From: Clostridiaceae bacterium
GTDB lineage: Bacteria > Bacillota > Clostridia > Oscillospirales > Acutalibacteraceae
Direction of reading: 5' to 3'
Assembly: GCA_904501675.1 (NCBI GenBank)
Contig: CAJGCL010000025.1
Coordinates: 1-19,804 of the forward strand
DNA: 19,804 nucleotides
Shown: positions 8,973 to 16,054 of the stretch, piece by piece
How the letters are laid out: each line of letters starts with the position of its first letter
Position numbering within the stretch: the stretch's first letter is position 1
Translations under genes and position numbers: made by a program
Notes under the pieces: model-generated
Told to the model about the DNA's origin: nothing
The model's input: the letters and a program-made list of their open reading frames with translations, nothing else
The model's database searches: none

Positions 8973-9013
8973 AGACCAATCAGGTTTATTGTACCTGATT
9001 GGTCTACTTTTTT
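8973..9013. terminator. Strong intrinsic terminator between convergent genes
   Basis: A perfect 13-bp stem (AGACCAATCAGGT at 8973-8985 with its complement at 8993-9005) encloses a 7-nt loop and is followed on the plus strand by TTTTTT (9008-9013). It ends the MFS-GH123 operon. On the minus strand the tail is TAATTTTA, so it probably also ends helD, although more weakly. The T-run overlaps the helD stop codon. Confidence 0.9.
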
Positions 9014-11111
9014 ACTCTGTATAGATTATTAATTTGTGTAGCGCTCTTGTTGATGCAAGATAAAGATAGCCTTCGTTTCCTTCCGAGGTGAAAGAGTTTT
9101 CGCTATCCACCACCACAACAGTATCAAATTCGAGACCTTTAGTTAACACAAGTGGCATAACTACAGGGGCATTCGAAAGTGAACATGATTTGTTGTCGCA
9201 AAGCCTTAACGCAGGTATACCCTGCTTTAATTCAGCGTAAACTCTTCGAGCATCATCTGCTGTTTTTGTAATAATAGCAAGGGTTTTGCCTTCTTCCTGA
9301 TTTTTAACAACAGAAGAAAGCATCTCGTCTTTCTCCGAAATCTCCTTTACAGGCTCTCCACTACGTTTGAAAATATCATATCTTTTGTCTTCGGGAAGAA
9401 GCTCTGCGGCAAAAGTGTTTATTTCCTCTGTTGAACGGTAGCTCTTATTAAGGTGGAGTGCTTTCGCATTGTAAATTTCAGCAAGAGTTTCACTATCACT
9501 CATATTAACACTGTTAATTATTGCTTGATTTATATCTGCAAGCAAAGTAACTCGCGCTCTTGGGAACATTCTTTTTAAAATTTCGTGCTGAATAAGAGAA
9601 TAGTCCTGAGCCTCATCAATAAGAAGGTGTTTAACTCCTGAAAGCACGGCGCTTGTTCCTAAAACTGTTTTAAGAAAAACAATTCCTAAAGCGTCTTCAA
9701 ACTCAACGTAACCTTGCTGAAGCGAAGCTGCCGTATCAAGAAGAGAAAAATCCTTTTTCTCTTTGGAAAATTCACCGAGAAGCCTGAAATAAAGCGTAAC
9801 CGGGTCAAGAAGCGTAGCCGTTTTTATCATTTCAACTGCGCTTGCTTTAAGCTCTCGTTTCTCCATTTTAAAAAGCTTTGAGGTGTCTTCATCAATTGTG
9901 CTTTCTGCATCAAGCTGAGCGTATATTTCTTTCTGATTTTCACTGAAATATTCTTCAATTGTATTTTGGGCAAATACAGAAAGCCTTTCACCTCGGGCCT
10001 TTGCGGTGTTTTCGCTGTCGCCAAGAAAACGTGTCAAAAGAGCTTCTTTTTCAAGCACATTTACACCGCGATATGAAATATCCTTGAATTCGGGCTGAAA
10101 TGAATTACCTTTCTTTTCAAGGAACTTCATAAACTCTCTGCTCATTTTTACGGCAGCGGCATTTTCACGCTCTTTATTGCCTTTGATTATTTCCTCTGCA
10201 AGAGCATAGTAATCGCTTACCTGCACTGTAGGAATTTCTGCAGCAAAAACGCTATAGAATGAAGCGTAGTTAATAGGCATTTCTCCAAGCTCTGGAATAA
10301 TATCTGCAACATAGCTTGAAAAAATATCGTTATTGGAAAACATAACAATTTCAGCAGAGCTTAATTCGTTTCTGTTTCTATAAAGAAGGAATGCAAGCCT
10401 ATGGAAGCCAACAGATGTTTTACCGCTTCCTGCAGGACCTGTAACAAGAAGATTTTCGTTATCGGAATATCTTACAGCCTTATTCTGCTCGCGCTGAATA
10501 CTTTTAACAATGACCTTAAGGTGCTCACCTGAGCTTGAGGAAAGCACATCACGAAGAATATCGTCGTCTATTTTAACATCACTGTCTACATAATAGTTAA
10601 GGCAACCATCCTGGAATTTATACTGCCTTTTCAGGAGTAAATCACCATAAATTCTGCCCTTTGGCGCATCAAAAAATGCTTTTTCCTCAAAATCCTCATA
10701 AAAAAGTGATGCTATAGGCGCACGCCAGTCGCACACATACATCTGAAAGGTTTCAGGATCCTGTAGTGCTTTCAAACCGATATATATTGTTTTCTCTTTT
10801 AATGCTCCGTCAATCTTAAAATCGACTCTTGCAAAATATGGTGAATTGCGCAGCTTCTTAAAAAACTCAATATCGTTGGCAGCTTCCTGAGAATAAATCA
10901 TCCTCTTTTCCATTTCGTGATGAATCTCTGTAAGCTCCATACCGGAATACATACCGCCGTTAGGGTTATCCATGTTAAAATCTTCACCCTGAGTTTTAAT
11001 TTCTTCTTTGTACTCCTCAATAAGAGCACCGAGGCGGATTATTTCGTTATCAAGAAAATCCCGTACTTCATTGAATTTTTGCTCTTCTGCAATCATATCC
11101 TTTGAAAACAA
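9012..11111 (-). CDS. helD: HelD-like superfamily 1 ATPase (RNA polymerase recycling)
   Basis: This 699-residue protein has superfamily 1 motifs: Walker A GPAGSGKTS (225-233, K231), Walker B LLIDEAQD (497-503), LNKSYRST (554-561), KGLEFDTVVVVD (658-669) and LYLASTRALHKL (683-694). In place of UvrD accessory domains it has a long N-terminal helical arm (1-75, rich in Glu/Lys) and the YVCDWRAPIASLFY segment typical of HelD. Known HelD proteins insert this arm into the RNA polymerase secondary channel and use ATP to free stalled polymerase from nucleic acid. It is slightly shorter than B. subtilis HelD (about 774) and ends just after motif VI. The TTG start at 11111 is supported by AGGGGAG 6 nt upstream; the nearby ATG at 11115 runs quickly into a stop. 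The gene is monocistronic. Confidence 0.88.
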   Translation of the reverse strand: MFSKDMIAEEQKFNEVRDFLDNEIIRLGALIEEYKEEIKTQGEDFNMDNPNGGMYSGMELTEIHHEMEKRMIYSQEAANDIEFFKKLRNSPYFARVDFKIDGALKEKTIYIGLKALQDPETFQMYVCDWRAPIASLFYEDFEEKAFFDAPKGRIYGDLLLKRQYKFQDGCLNYYVDSDVKIDDDILRDVLSSSSGEHLKVIVKSIQREQNKAVRYSDNENLLVTGPAGSGKTSVGFHRLAFLLYRNRNELSSAEIVMFSNNDIFSSYVADIIPELGEMPINYASFYSVFAAEIPTVQVSDYYALAEEIIKGNKERENAAAVKMSREFMKFLEKKGNSFQPEFKDISYRGVNVLEKEALLTRFLGDSENTAKARGERLSVFAQNTIEEYFSENQKEIYAQLDAESTIDEDTSKLFKMEKRELKASAVEMIKTATLLDPVTLYFRLLGEFSKEKKDFSLLDTAASLQQGYVEFEDALGIVFLKTVLGTSAVLSGVKHLLIDEAQDYSLIQHEILKRMFPRARVTLLADINQAIINSVNMSDSETLAEIYNAKALHLNKSYRSTEEINTFAAELLPEDKRYDIFKRSGEPVKEISEKDEMLSSVVKNQEEGKTLAIITKTADDARRVYAELKQGIPALRLCDNKSCSLSNAPVVMPLVLTKGLEFDTVVVVDSENSFTSEGNEGYLYLASTRALHKLIIYTE

Positions 11112-11149
11112 GGCATACTCCCCTTTATTTTAATTTCATTGCTCTTTGC

Positions 11150-11187
11150 ATTTTACTATAATAAACCACACTATACAAGACTTGTAT
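11150..11187 (-). promoter_or_regulatory. Probable helD promoter with a 15-bp palindrome at -35
   Basis: Reading minus, TTGTAT (11178-11173), a 17-bp spacer and TAAAAT (11155-11150) form a weak promoter upstream of helD. The -35 lies inside a perfect palindrome, ATACAAG-A-CTTGTAT (11173-11187), a plausible operator. The promoter match is modest; the palindrome is exact. Confidence 0.45.
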
Positions 11188-11210
11188 TATTAAATTTTGT
11201 ATGCTATAAT
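11182..11210 (+). promoter_or_regulatory. Promoter-like sequence on the plus strand without a downstream gene
   Basis: TTGTAT (11182-11187), a 17-bp spacer and TATAAT (11205-11210) with TG one base upstream fit an extended -10 promoter. Transcription would run straight into the hairpin at 11219-11251, so any product would be a transcript of a few tens of nucleotides. It may be a chance match in an AT-rich spacer. Confidence 0.3.
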
Positions 11211-11218
11211 AAATACAT

Positions 11219-11251
11219 AAAGAAATCGCCGTTTTGAACGGCGATTTCTTT
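11219..11251. terminator. 15-bp perfect hairpin, terminator of the lexA-acyltransferase operon
   Basis: AAAGAAATCGCCGTT (11219-11233), loop TTG, and the exact complement (11237-11251) form a 15-bp stem. It lies 14 bp beyond the acyltransferase stop codon. The tail is TATGTATTTATT on the minus strand and GTTTTATTTT on the plus strand. The plus-strand tail is actually the better T-run, so it may work in both directions. Confidence 0.78.
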
Positions 11252-11265
11252 GTTTTATTTTCAAA

Positions 11266-12327
11266 TTACTTTTTTATTCTTTTTTTGAAAACGATTTTGT
11301 CCAATCTGTCCATAGCTTCGTCGTAGAACATACATAATACGATTGTTCCGAAGAAGCTGAAGATAATAAACAAATAGTTATTATACGCAAGACCAAAATG
11401 TCTGAGAAGAAGCATCGGTATTCTCTGAAGAATGAAGAAGCTGAAAATATGCGCTCCGAACCAATCAAGAATCGAACTCTTGATATTGATTTTCATCATG
11501 CCGATTGCAAGCATAATGAGAGCGGAGCAAACAAACATTTCGTAGGTAAGAAGTCTGTCCCACCTGTTCCTTGAAAAATATGCAAATACTGCAACAGATA
11601 CTGTAAAAGCACTATACCATATCAAATCATTCTTCATGAGAAGCTTATCAACATACGGCTTCACAAGAGAGAAAATCATACCTAATGGGAAGCAAACAAC
11701 TGTGTTGTAATACTGAGTAGGAAGGCCTATTTTTTTCTCGAAAAGCACGAAACCTAATGAAAGGACACACACAAGTGCTGTTGCAAGGATATTGTTCTTT
11801 CTGAAAATAAAGAAGGAAACTATAACGATTATATAAAGCGCAAAGGTAACAAATAAATACCAGTTACTGTTACCGATTGTTGTATAGCCTGTGTATGCAA
11901 GAAGATAATCCTTAAGGCTGTATTTGACGCCAATAATACCTATTCTTACAATAGTGTACATTACAAGCACAATAGCAAAATGGTACCACAATTTAAAAAG
12001 ACGGTGAACAGGCATAGACTTAACGTAGGCTGTACCCTTTTTCTTTATAGATTCCATTATACCGAATCCTGAGAAGAAAAGGTATGTTACAACAACAAGC
12101 TGGTGAAGAAAAACCTTCAATGAAACATACGGTTCATCAAGGGCACCTGTAAGGTTATCGTTACCTATATAGTTTGTGGCGTGGCTTATAAAAATAAGAA
12201 CAGAGAAAATTGCATTGATTGTAGATGTATTCTTAGGAGACATATAATCTCCATAAAACTCACCTTTCTTAGCAACTGTAAGCCCTGAGCATATTATTGC
12301 CACTAAAATTAAAACGAATATTATCAT
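11266..12327 (-). CDS. Acyltransferase-3 family membrane protein
   Basis: This 353-residue polytopic membrane protein has about ten hydrophobic segments. Near the N-terminus, SVLIFISHATN matches the acyltransferase-3 motif with its conserved His. TYLFFSGFGIMESIKKK followed by VHRLFKLWY matches the FF-x-LSGF then basic/aromatic pattern of OafA-like and related enzymes. Family members use acyl-CoA to O-acetylate or otherwise acylate cell-surface polysaccharides, peptidoglycan or lipids. No SGNH domain is fused. The ATG at 12327 has AGAGG 7-8 nt upstream. It lies 11 nt after the lexA stop codon with no promoter visible between, so it is probably cotranscribed with lexA and therefore DNA-damage responsive. 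The substrate is not predictable from the sequence. Confidence 0.85.
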   Translation of the reverse strand: MIIFVLILVAIICSGLTVAKKGEFYGDYMSPKNTSTINAIFSVLIFISHATNYIGNDNLTGALDEPYVSLKVFLHQLVVVTYLFFSGFGIMESIKKKGTAYVKSMPVHRLFKLWYHFAIVLVMYTIVRIGIIGVKYSLKDYLLAYTGYTTIGNSNWYLFVTFALYIIVIVSFFIFRKNNILATALVCVLSLGFVLFEKKIGLPTQYYNTVVCFPLGMIFSLVKPYVDKLLMKNDLIWYSAFTVSVAVFAYFSRNRWDRLLTYEMFVCSALIMLAIGMMKINIKSSILDWFGAHIFSFFILQRIPMLLLRHFGLAYNNYLFIIFSFFGTIVLCMFYDEAMDRLDKIVFKKRIKK

Positions 12328-12338
12328 GGAAAAACCTC

Positions 12339-12929
12339 TTAATAGTATCTTACAAGGGCAACAACCTTACCTAAAATTACAACTTCATTTGTAATAATAG
12401 GCTCGTACTCATCGTTTTCAGGCTGAAGGCGGAAATGGCCGTTTTCTTTGTAGAAGCGTTTAACTGTTGCTTCATCCTCAAGCATAGCAACAACAATTTC
12501 GCCATTTGAAGCGTATGGTGTTTTTTCCGCAATAACAATATCTCCATTAAGGATACCTGCCCAAAGCATACTTTCACCGCGCACCTTTAAAGCAAAAAGA
12601 GGCTTATCGCGAGAAACTCTTCCGGTATAAGGAATATAGCCCTCAATCTGCTCAACTGCAAGAATAGGCATACCAGCAGTAACAGTACCTAAAAGAGGTA
12701 CATGGGTAACGTTTTCTGCCTGACCTAAAATACGTATAGACCTTTTGAGAAGAGGGTCTCTTTCAATATAGCCTGCTTTCTCAAGAGCATCAAGGTTTGC
12801 CTGAACAGAGGATGTAGACCTGAGGCCAACAGCCGCACCAATTTCGCGAACTGAAGGCGGTACACCATCCTGAGAGCGCTCAACTAAAAATTCATATATT
12901 CTTTTTTGCGTTTCGTTAATAGGTTCCAT
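12339..12929 (-). CDS. lexA: LexA, SOS-response transcriptional repressor
   Basis: This 196-residue protein has the full LexA layout. An N-terminal winged helix (1-68) includes the recognition segment PPSVREIGAAVGLRSTSSVQANL. The C-terminal S24-like self-cleavage domain has the scissile Ala85-Gly86 (VTAGMP), the nucleophile Ser120 (RGESML) and the general base Lys157 (ATVKRF). RecA filaments stimulate its self-cleavage, which releases SOS genes. The length is close to other Gram-positive LexA proteins. Trp123 in GESMLWAGI is slightly unusual where an acidic or small residue is common. AAGGTG lies 5 nt before the ATG. The operator at 12995-13010 shows autoregulation, and the acyltransferase gene follows in the same operon. 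Confidence 0.97.
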   Translation of the reverse strand: MEPINETQKRIYEFLVERSQDGVPPSVREIGAAVGLRSTSSVQANLDALEKAGYIERDPLLKRSIRILGQAENVTHVPLLGTVTAGMPILAVEQIEGYIPYTGRVSRDKPLFALKVRGESMLWAGILNGDIVIAEKTPYASNGEIVVAMLEDEATVKRFYKENGHFRLQPENDEYEPIITNEVVILGKVVALVRYY

Positions 12930-12969
12930 AAAAACACCTTCCGAACAAATTTTCTTTTTTCCACTTCAT

Positions 12970-12998
12970 ATAATATCACATAGTCTCGAAAAAAGCAA
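12970..12998 (-). promoter_or_regulatory. lexA promoter
   Basis: Reading minus, TTGCTT (12998-12993) and TATTAT (12975-12970) are 17 bp apart. The -35 overlaps the LexA palindrome, which fits direct autorepression. Confidence 0.65.
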
Positions 12999-13010
12999 AC
13001 ATTTGTTTGC
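12995..13010. promoter_or_regulatory. LexA operator (SOS box) between lexA and the deacetylase
   Basis: GCAAACATTTGTTTGC has 7-bp complementary arms around a 2-bp centre. Read on the minus strand, its inner 14 bases match the Bacillus-type SOS box CGAACRNRYGTTYG at 13 of 14 positions (A instead of G at position 2). It is placed over the -35 of lexA and beside the candidate -35 of the divergent deacetylase gene. Confidence 0.8.
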
Positions 13011-13037
13011 AAAAAGTGAAAAATTTTTTCATATAAT
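13007..13037 (+). promoter_or_regulatory. Probable promoter of the polysaccharide deacetylase
   Basis: A perfect TATAAT (13032-13037) is preceded by TTGCAA (13007-13012) at a long 19-bp spacing. The -35 overlaps the right arm of the LexA operator. A second palindrome, TGAAAAATTTTTTCA, fills the spacer. Transcription would start near 13044, just before the SD GAGGTGG (13055-13061). Confidence 0.5.
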
Positions 13038-13065
13038 TATTCACAACGATTTTCGAGGTGGTTAT

Positions 13066-13923
13066 ATGTTTAAAATATTTACCTTCAGGCAACTTGTAAT
13101 TTTATCTTTTTTCATATGTCTGATTATGCTTATCGGTGCGCTTCTCAACGCACTTTCCCCTGTTGTTAATGCACACACAGAAGAAGGAATCAAAGTTCCT
13201 GTTATAATGTACCATCACATCTGCAACACCTCTTCTTTATGGGGAGACTACGTTATTCCTGAAAGCCTTTTAGAAGAAGATTTCTTATATTTTAAAGAAA
13301 ACGGCATTACTCCTGTTTCTTTTAAAGACCTTGAAAACTTTATATCAGATGGTAAAAAGCTGCCCGATAAACCTGTTATTATTTCCTTTGACGACGGCCA
13401 CAAAAGCTTTATAACAAAGGTTGTGCCTTTATTGAAAAAATATAACTACCCTGCTAATGTGAACATTGTTGGCTCTCTTGTAAAGCTATATACAGAAAAC
13501 TGCGATAACAACGATTGCTACGCTTACCTTAATGCACAAGACATTAAAGCGCTAAACAAAAATCCTTTAGTGGAAATCGGTTGCCATACATATAATCTTC
13601 ACTCCTTATCCACCCGACGAGGTGCATCAAGAAAACAGGGCGAAAGCGACTTTGATTACAAAAACGTTATTCTCAATGACATTGAAGCTTTCGATTCCCT
13701 TTATTTTGAAATCACCCAGAATAAAACTGATATTTTCGCCTATCCATATGGTGTCAAAAATAAATTTTTGTCGGAAATTGTTGAGGAGGTAGGTTTTTCT
13801 GTTACCCTTTCCTGTCGCGAAAGTGTAAATGTTTTAAAACAGGGCTCTTCTCTTCAGGATTTAGGGCGATTTAACCGACCATACGGAATAAGCAGTCAAT
13901 ATTTCTTCCGAATGATGTTTTAA
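13066..13923 (+). CDS. Membrane-anchored NodB-type polysaccharide deacetylase
   Basis: This 285-residue protein has an uncleaved-looking N-terminal membrane segment (about 9-34), placing the catalytic domain outside the cell. The NodB fold motifs are present: VPVIMYHH (44-51), ISFDDG (motif 1, D109/D110), GCHTYNLHS (motif 2, metal ligands H174 and H179) and FAYPYG (motif 3, 224-229). These zinc enzymes remove N- or O-acetyl groups from peptidoglycan, secondary wall polymers or biofilm polysaccharide; which one cannot be told here. The ATG at 13066 follows GAGGTGG. The longer in-frame start at 13003 lies inside the LexA operator and before the -10, so it is rejected. The divergent arrangement with lexA suggests SOS control. 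No terminator follows, so some readthrough into the next gene is possible. Confidence 0.9.
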   Translation: MFKIFTFRQLVILSFFICLIMLIGALLNALSPVVNAHTEEGIKVPVIMYHHICNTSSLWGDYVIPESLLEEDFLYFKENGITPVSFKDLENFISDGKKLPDKPVIISFDDGHKSFITKVVPLLKKYNYPANVNIVGSLVKLYTENCDNNDCYAYLNAQDIKALNKNPLVEIGCHTYNLHSLSTRRGASRKQGESDFDYKNVILNDIEAFDSLYFEITQNKTDIFAYPYGVKNKFLSEIVEEVGFSVTLSCRESVNVLKQGSSLQDLGRFNRPYGISSQYFFRMMF

Positions 13924-13933
13924 TATATTTTAG

Positions 13934-13962
13934 TTGCAAAACACAGGGGTTATATGTATAAT
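13934..13962 (+). promoter_or_regulatory. Promoter of the acyltransferase/zinc-ribbon gene pair
   Basis: TTGCAA (13934-13939), 17 bp, then TATAAT (13957-13962). It begins just after the deacetylase stop codon and gives a leader of about 27 nt to the GTG at 13996. Confidence 0.7.
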
Positions 13963-13995
13963 TAAAATATATTTTTCGTAAGAGAGGTGTTTTGA

Positions 13996-15282
13996 GTGGC
14001 AGAAAATCGTCAGCGTCCGTCTTTTGACTGGTTCAGGCTTGACAACGCAGGTATACTTTTCCCCGGTCAGAACACATCTAAATGGTCAAACATTTTCCGT
14101 TTTACTATTGAGTTGAAGGAAGATATTGACCCTGATATTCTCAGGCAGGCGCTCCTCAATGTTATGCCTCGTTTCCCGGGCTTTGATGTTCGTATGAGGA
14201 AAGGTCTTTTCTGGTATTATCTTGAAAAAAATCCTCTGCCTGCTCCGTTTGTAAGGGAGGATATTCAGAACCCTTGCTACAGAGTTAAATTCAAAGAGGG
14301 CGACAGATTCCTTTTCAGGGTTTACTACCACGGAAAAAGAATTTCAGTTGACCTTTTCCACGCTATATCTGACGGCTACGGAAGCGCAAACTTTACTTGT
14401 ACACTTGTTGCAGAATACCTGAGGTTAAAAGGGCACAGCATTCCTGCAGGCGGTTTTGTAAAGGATATACACGAGGAGCCACCTAAAACAGAGCTTCAGG
14501 ACGCATTCCATAAATACGCCCGTCATAAAGCCGGCCACGCTATAACAGATAAGCACGTTTACCATCCTAAAGGTACACCTGTACCAAAACACCATGTTAA
14601 TTTCACAAGTGGTATAATGAGCTTCCCCGATATTAAGAGAATAGCGAAAGAAAAAGGCGTAACAATTACCGAGTTTTTTGCCGCTATGCTTATGGATATT
14701 CATTGCCAGAAGCAGTTAAGGGAAAGCCGTAAGCAAAAAGAGGTTTCTGTTCAGGTTCCTATAAACCTGCGCAATATTTACCCTTCAGACACTATGAGAA
14801 ACTTCTCTGTGTGCTTGCTTGTTAAAGTAAACCCAAATCTTGGCGAATATACTTTTGACGAGCTTCTTCAGCAGGTTGCTCTTCAGCTCCGCCTTGAAAG
14901 AGACGAAAAGAAGCTTAATGCCATGATTTCTCAGCACGTTAAGCTTGAAAAAAATCCGTTGTTAAAATATCTTCCGTTACCTGTTAAAAATCTTGGCTTA
15001 AGCGTTGCAACTCTTGTTGCTGCAGAAAAAACTGCAACCGCTTACCTTTCAAACTTAGGCCCTCTTGATTTACCACAGGAAATGTATCCTCTCATTGAAA
15101 AAATTGTTTTCACTCCAGGTCCCGGTATACACCACGCTGCCCGTTGCGGAATGGCAACCATCGGAGATAAGCTTATTTTCACCTTCGCAAACATTTTAGA
15201 GGAAGCGGATATCGAACGAGAATTTTTCACCCGCCTTGTGAAAATGGGTGTTCACGTAAAAATAGAAAGTAACAGAAATTAA
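13996..15282 (+). CDS. Condensation/alcohol-acetyltransferase-like CoA acyltransferase
   Basis: This soluble 428-residue protein has the HxxxDG active-site motif H122-AIS-D126-G127, the signature of the chloramphenicol-acetyltransferase-like superfamily (NRPS condensation domains, wax-ester and alcohol acyltransferases). The N-terminal half begins with an FRLDNAG segment and contains an LNVMPRFPGFDVRM segment usual in alcohol-acetyltransferase relatives. The second half has VPINLRNIYPSDTMRNFS, matching the bridge region of the two-lobed fold. A His in this motif activates an acceptor hydroxyl or amine for acyl transfer from CoA or a carrier. No carrier or adenylation domain is nearby, so a stand-alone CoA-dependent enzyme is likelier than NRPS work. 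The GTG start follows GAGAGGTG at 6 nt spacing. It is in an operon with the zinc-ribbon membrane protein 13 nt downstream. Acceptor and donor are unknown. Confidence 0.82.
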   Translation: MAENRQRPSFDWFRLDNAGILFPGQNTSKWSNIFRFTIELKEDIDPDILRQALLNVMPRFPGFDVRMRKGLFWYYLEKNPLPAPFVREDIQNPCYRVKFKEGDRFLFRVYYHGKRISVDLFHAISDGYGSANFTCTLVAEYLRLKGHSIPAGGFVKDIHEEPPKTELQDAFHKYARHKAGHAITDKHVYHPKGTPVPKHHVNFTSGIMSFPDIKRIAKEKGVTITEFFAAMLMDIHCQKQLRESRKQKEVSVQVPINLRNIYPSDTMRNFSVCLLVKVNPNLGEYTFDELLQQVALQLRLERDEKKLNAMISQHVKLEKNPLLKYLPLPVKNLGLSVATLVAAEKTATAYLSNLGPLDLPQEMYPLIEKIVFTPGPGIHHAARCGMATIGDKLIFTFANILEEADIEREFFTRLVKMGVHVKIESNRN

Positions 15283-15295
15283 AGGAAGAAAACAT

Positions 15296-16000
15296 ATGTC
15301 ATACTGTGTTAATTGCGGTGTTGAGCTTGATGCAAGCGCAAAAAAATGCGTTTTATGCGACACACCTGTTTATCATCCGCAAAAAGAAGATAAAAAAGAT
15401 ATTGTTGCTCCGTACTCAAATATCTCTGTAGCGCCACAAAGCATTAAAAAGAAATTTATAGCGCTTATAGTAACCTATATTTTTCTTATCCCGAATATTG
15501 TATGCATATTTATAAACCTTTTTACTTCACCTGAAAATCTTTGGTTTATATTTGTGCTTTCAACAAGTCTTCTTTTATGGGTTGTGCTTGTTTTCCCGTT
15601 CTTATCGAGAAAGCTACACCCATATATGATGTGGGCTTTTGATACGGTGGCGGTGGCGCTCTATGTTTTTGTTTTCCACGCCAAAAATTTTGGCGGAGAT
15701 AAATGGTATTTCGGCATAGCGCTCCCGATAATTCTTATAGTTTCCGCCTGCGTGCTCGCTTTCATTTATTGGGACAGAAAAAGAAAGCACCACTGGACTT
15801 CAAAGGTTTTACACGTTTTTGTTGATTTAGTAATAAGCCTTTCCGTTGCAAGCGCTTGCTTCTTCTTAAACGACCACATTGTTAAATCGGAAATCTGTCT
15901 TGTACTAGATGCCTGTTGCCTTGCGCTTCTCTTCTTCTGGCTTTATGCTAACAAAAGCAGAAAAGTTCGCGCTTGGCTTTCAAAGAAAGTTTTTGTTTGA
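15296..16000 (+). CDS. Zinc-ribbon membrane protein, DUF6320-like
   Basis: This 234-residue protein starts with a four-cysteine zinc ribbon, C4-x2-C7 and C18-x2-C21 (YCVNCG, KCVLCDTPV). A short linker and about six membrane helices follow (roughly 54-76, 82-103, 111-130, 137-159, then two more before residue 223), with a basic C-terminal tail. From memory it resembles the DUF6320 group found beside alcohol-acetyltransferase-like genes in Firmicutes; I cannot verify that here. AGGAAG precedes the ATG at 15296. Its partnership with the upstream acyltransferase suggests that it recruits that enzyme to the membrane or handles its lipid or polymer acceptor. That is inference; no biochemical role is established. 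Confidence 0.82.
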   Translation: MSYCVNCGVELDASAKKCVLCDTPVYHPQKEDKKDIVAPYSNISVAPQSIKKKFIALIVTYIFLIPNIVCIFINLFTSPENLWFIFVLSTSLLLWVVLVFPFLSRKLHPYMMWAFDTVAVALYVFVFHAKNFGGDKWYFGIALPIILIVSACVLAFIYWDRKRKHHWTSKVLHVFVDLVISLSVASACFFLNDHIVKSEICLVLDACCLALLFFWLYANKSRKVRAWLSKKVFV

Positions 16001-16007
16001 TTTTTAA

Positions 16008-16050
16008 AAAATAAAGGCGATCAATCCATTGGATTGACCGCCTTTATTTT
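16008..16050. terminator. Bidirectional terminator between convergent operons
   Basis: Long arms (16008-16027 and 16031-16050) pair with one A/C mismatch around a 3-nt loop. Each arm ends in an AAAATAAAGGCG-type run, so a T-rich tail follows the stem in both directions. It ends the zinc-ribbon gene on the plus strand and the GH3 gene on the minus strand. Confidence 0.88.
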
Positions 16051-16054
16051 GCCT

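Noticed and set aside
12942..12954. CGAACAAATTTTC as a second LexA site in the lexA leader
   Set aside because: Only the left half-site is good; the right half is TTTC instead of GTTC.
13003..13065. Extended N-terminus of the deacetylase from an ATG at 13003
   Set aside because: It begins inside the LexA operator and upstream of the -10 box, and the added residues spoil the N-terminal membrane anchor; the ATG at 13066 has a good SD.
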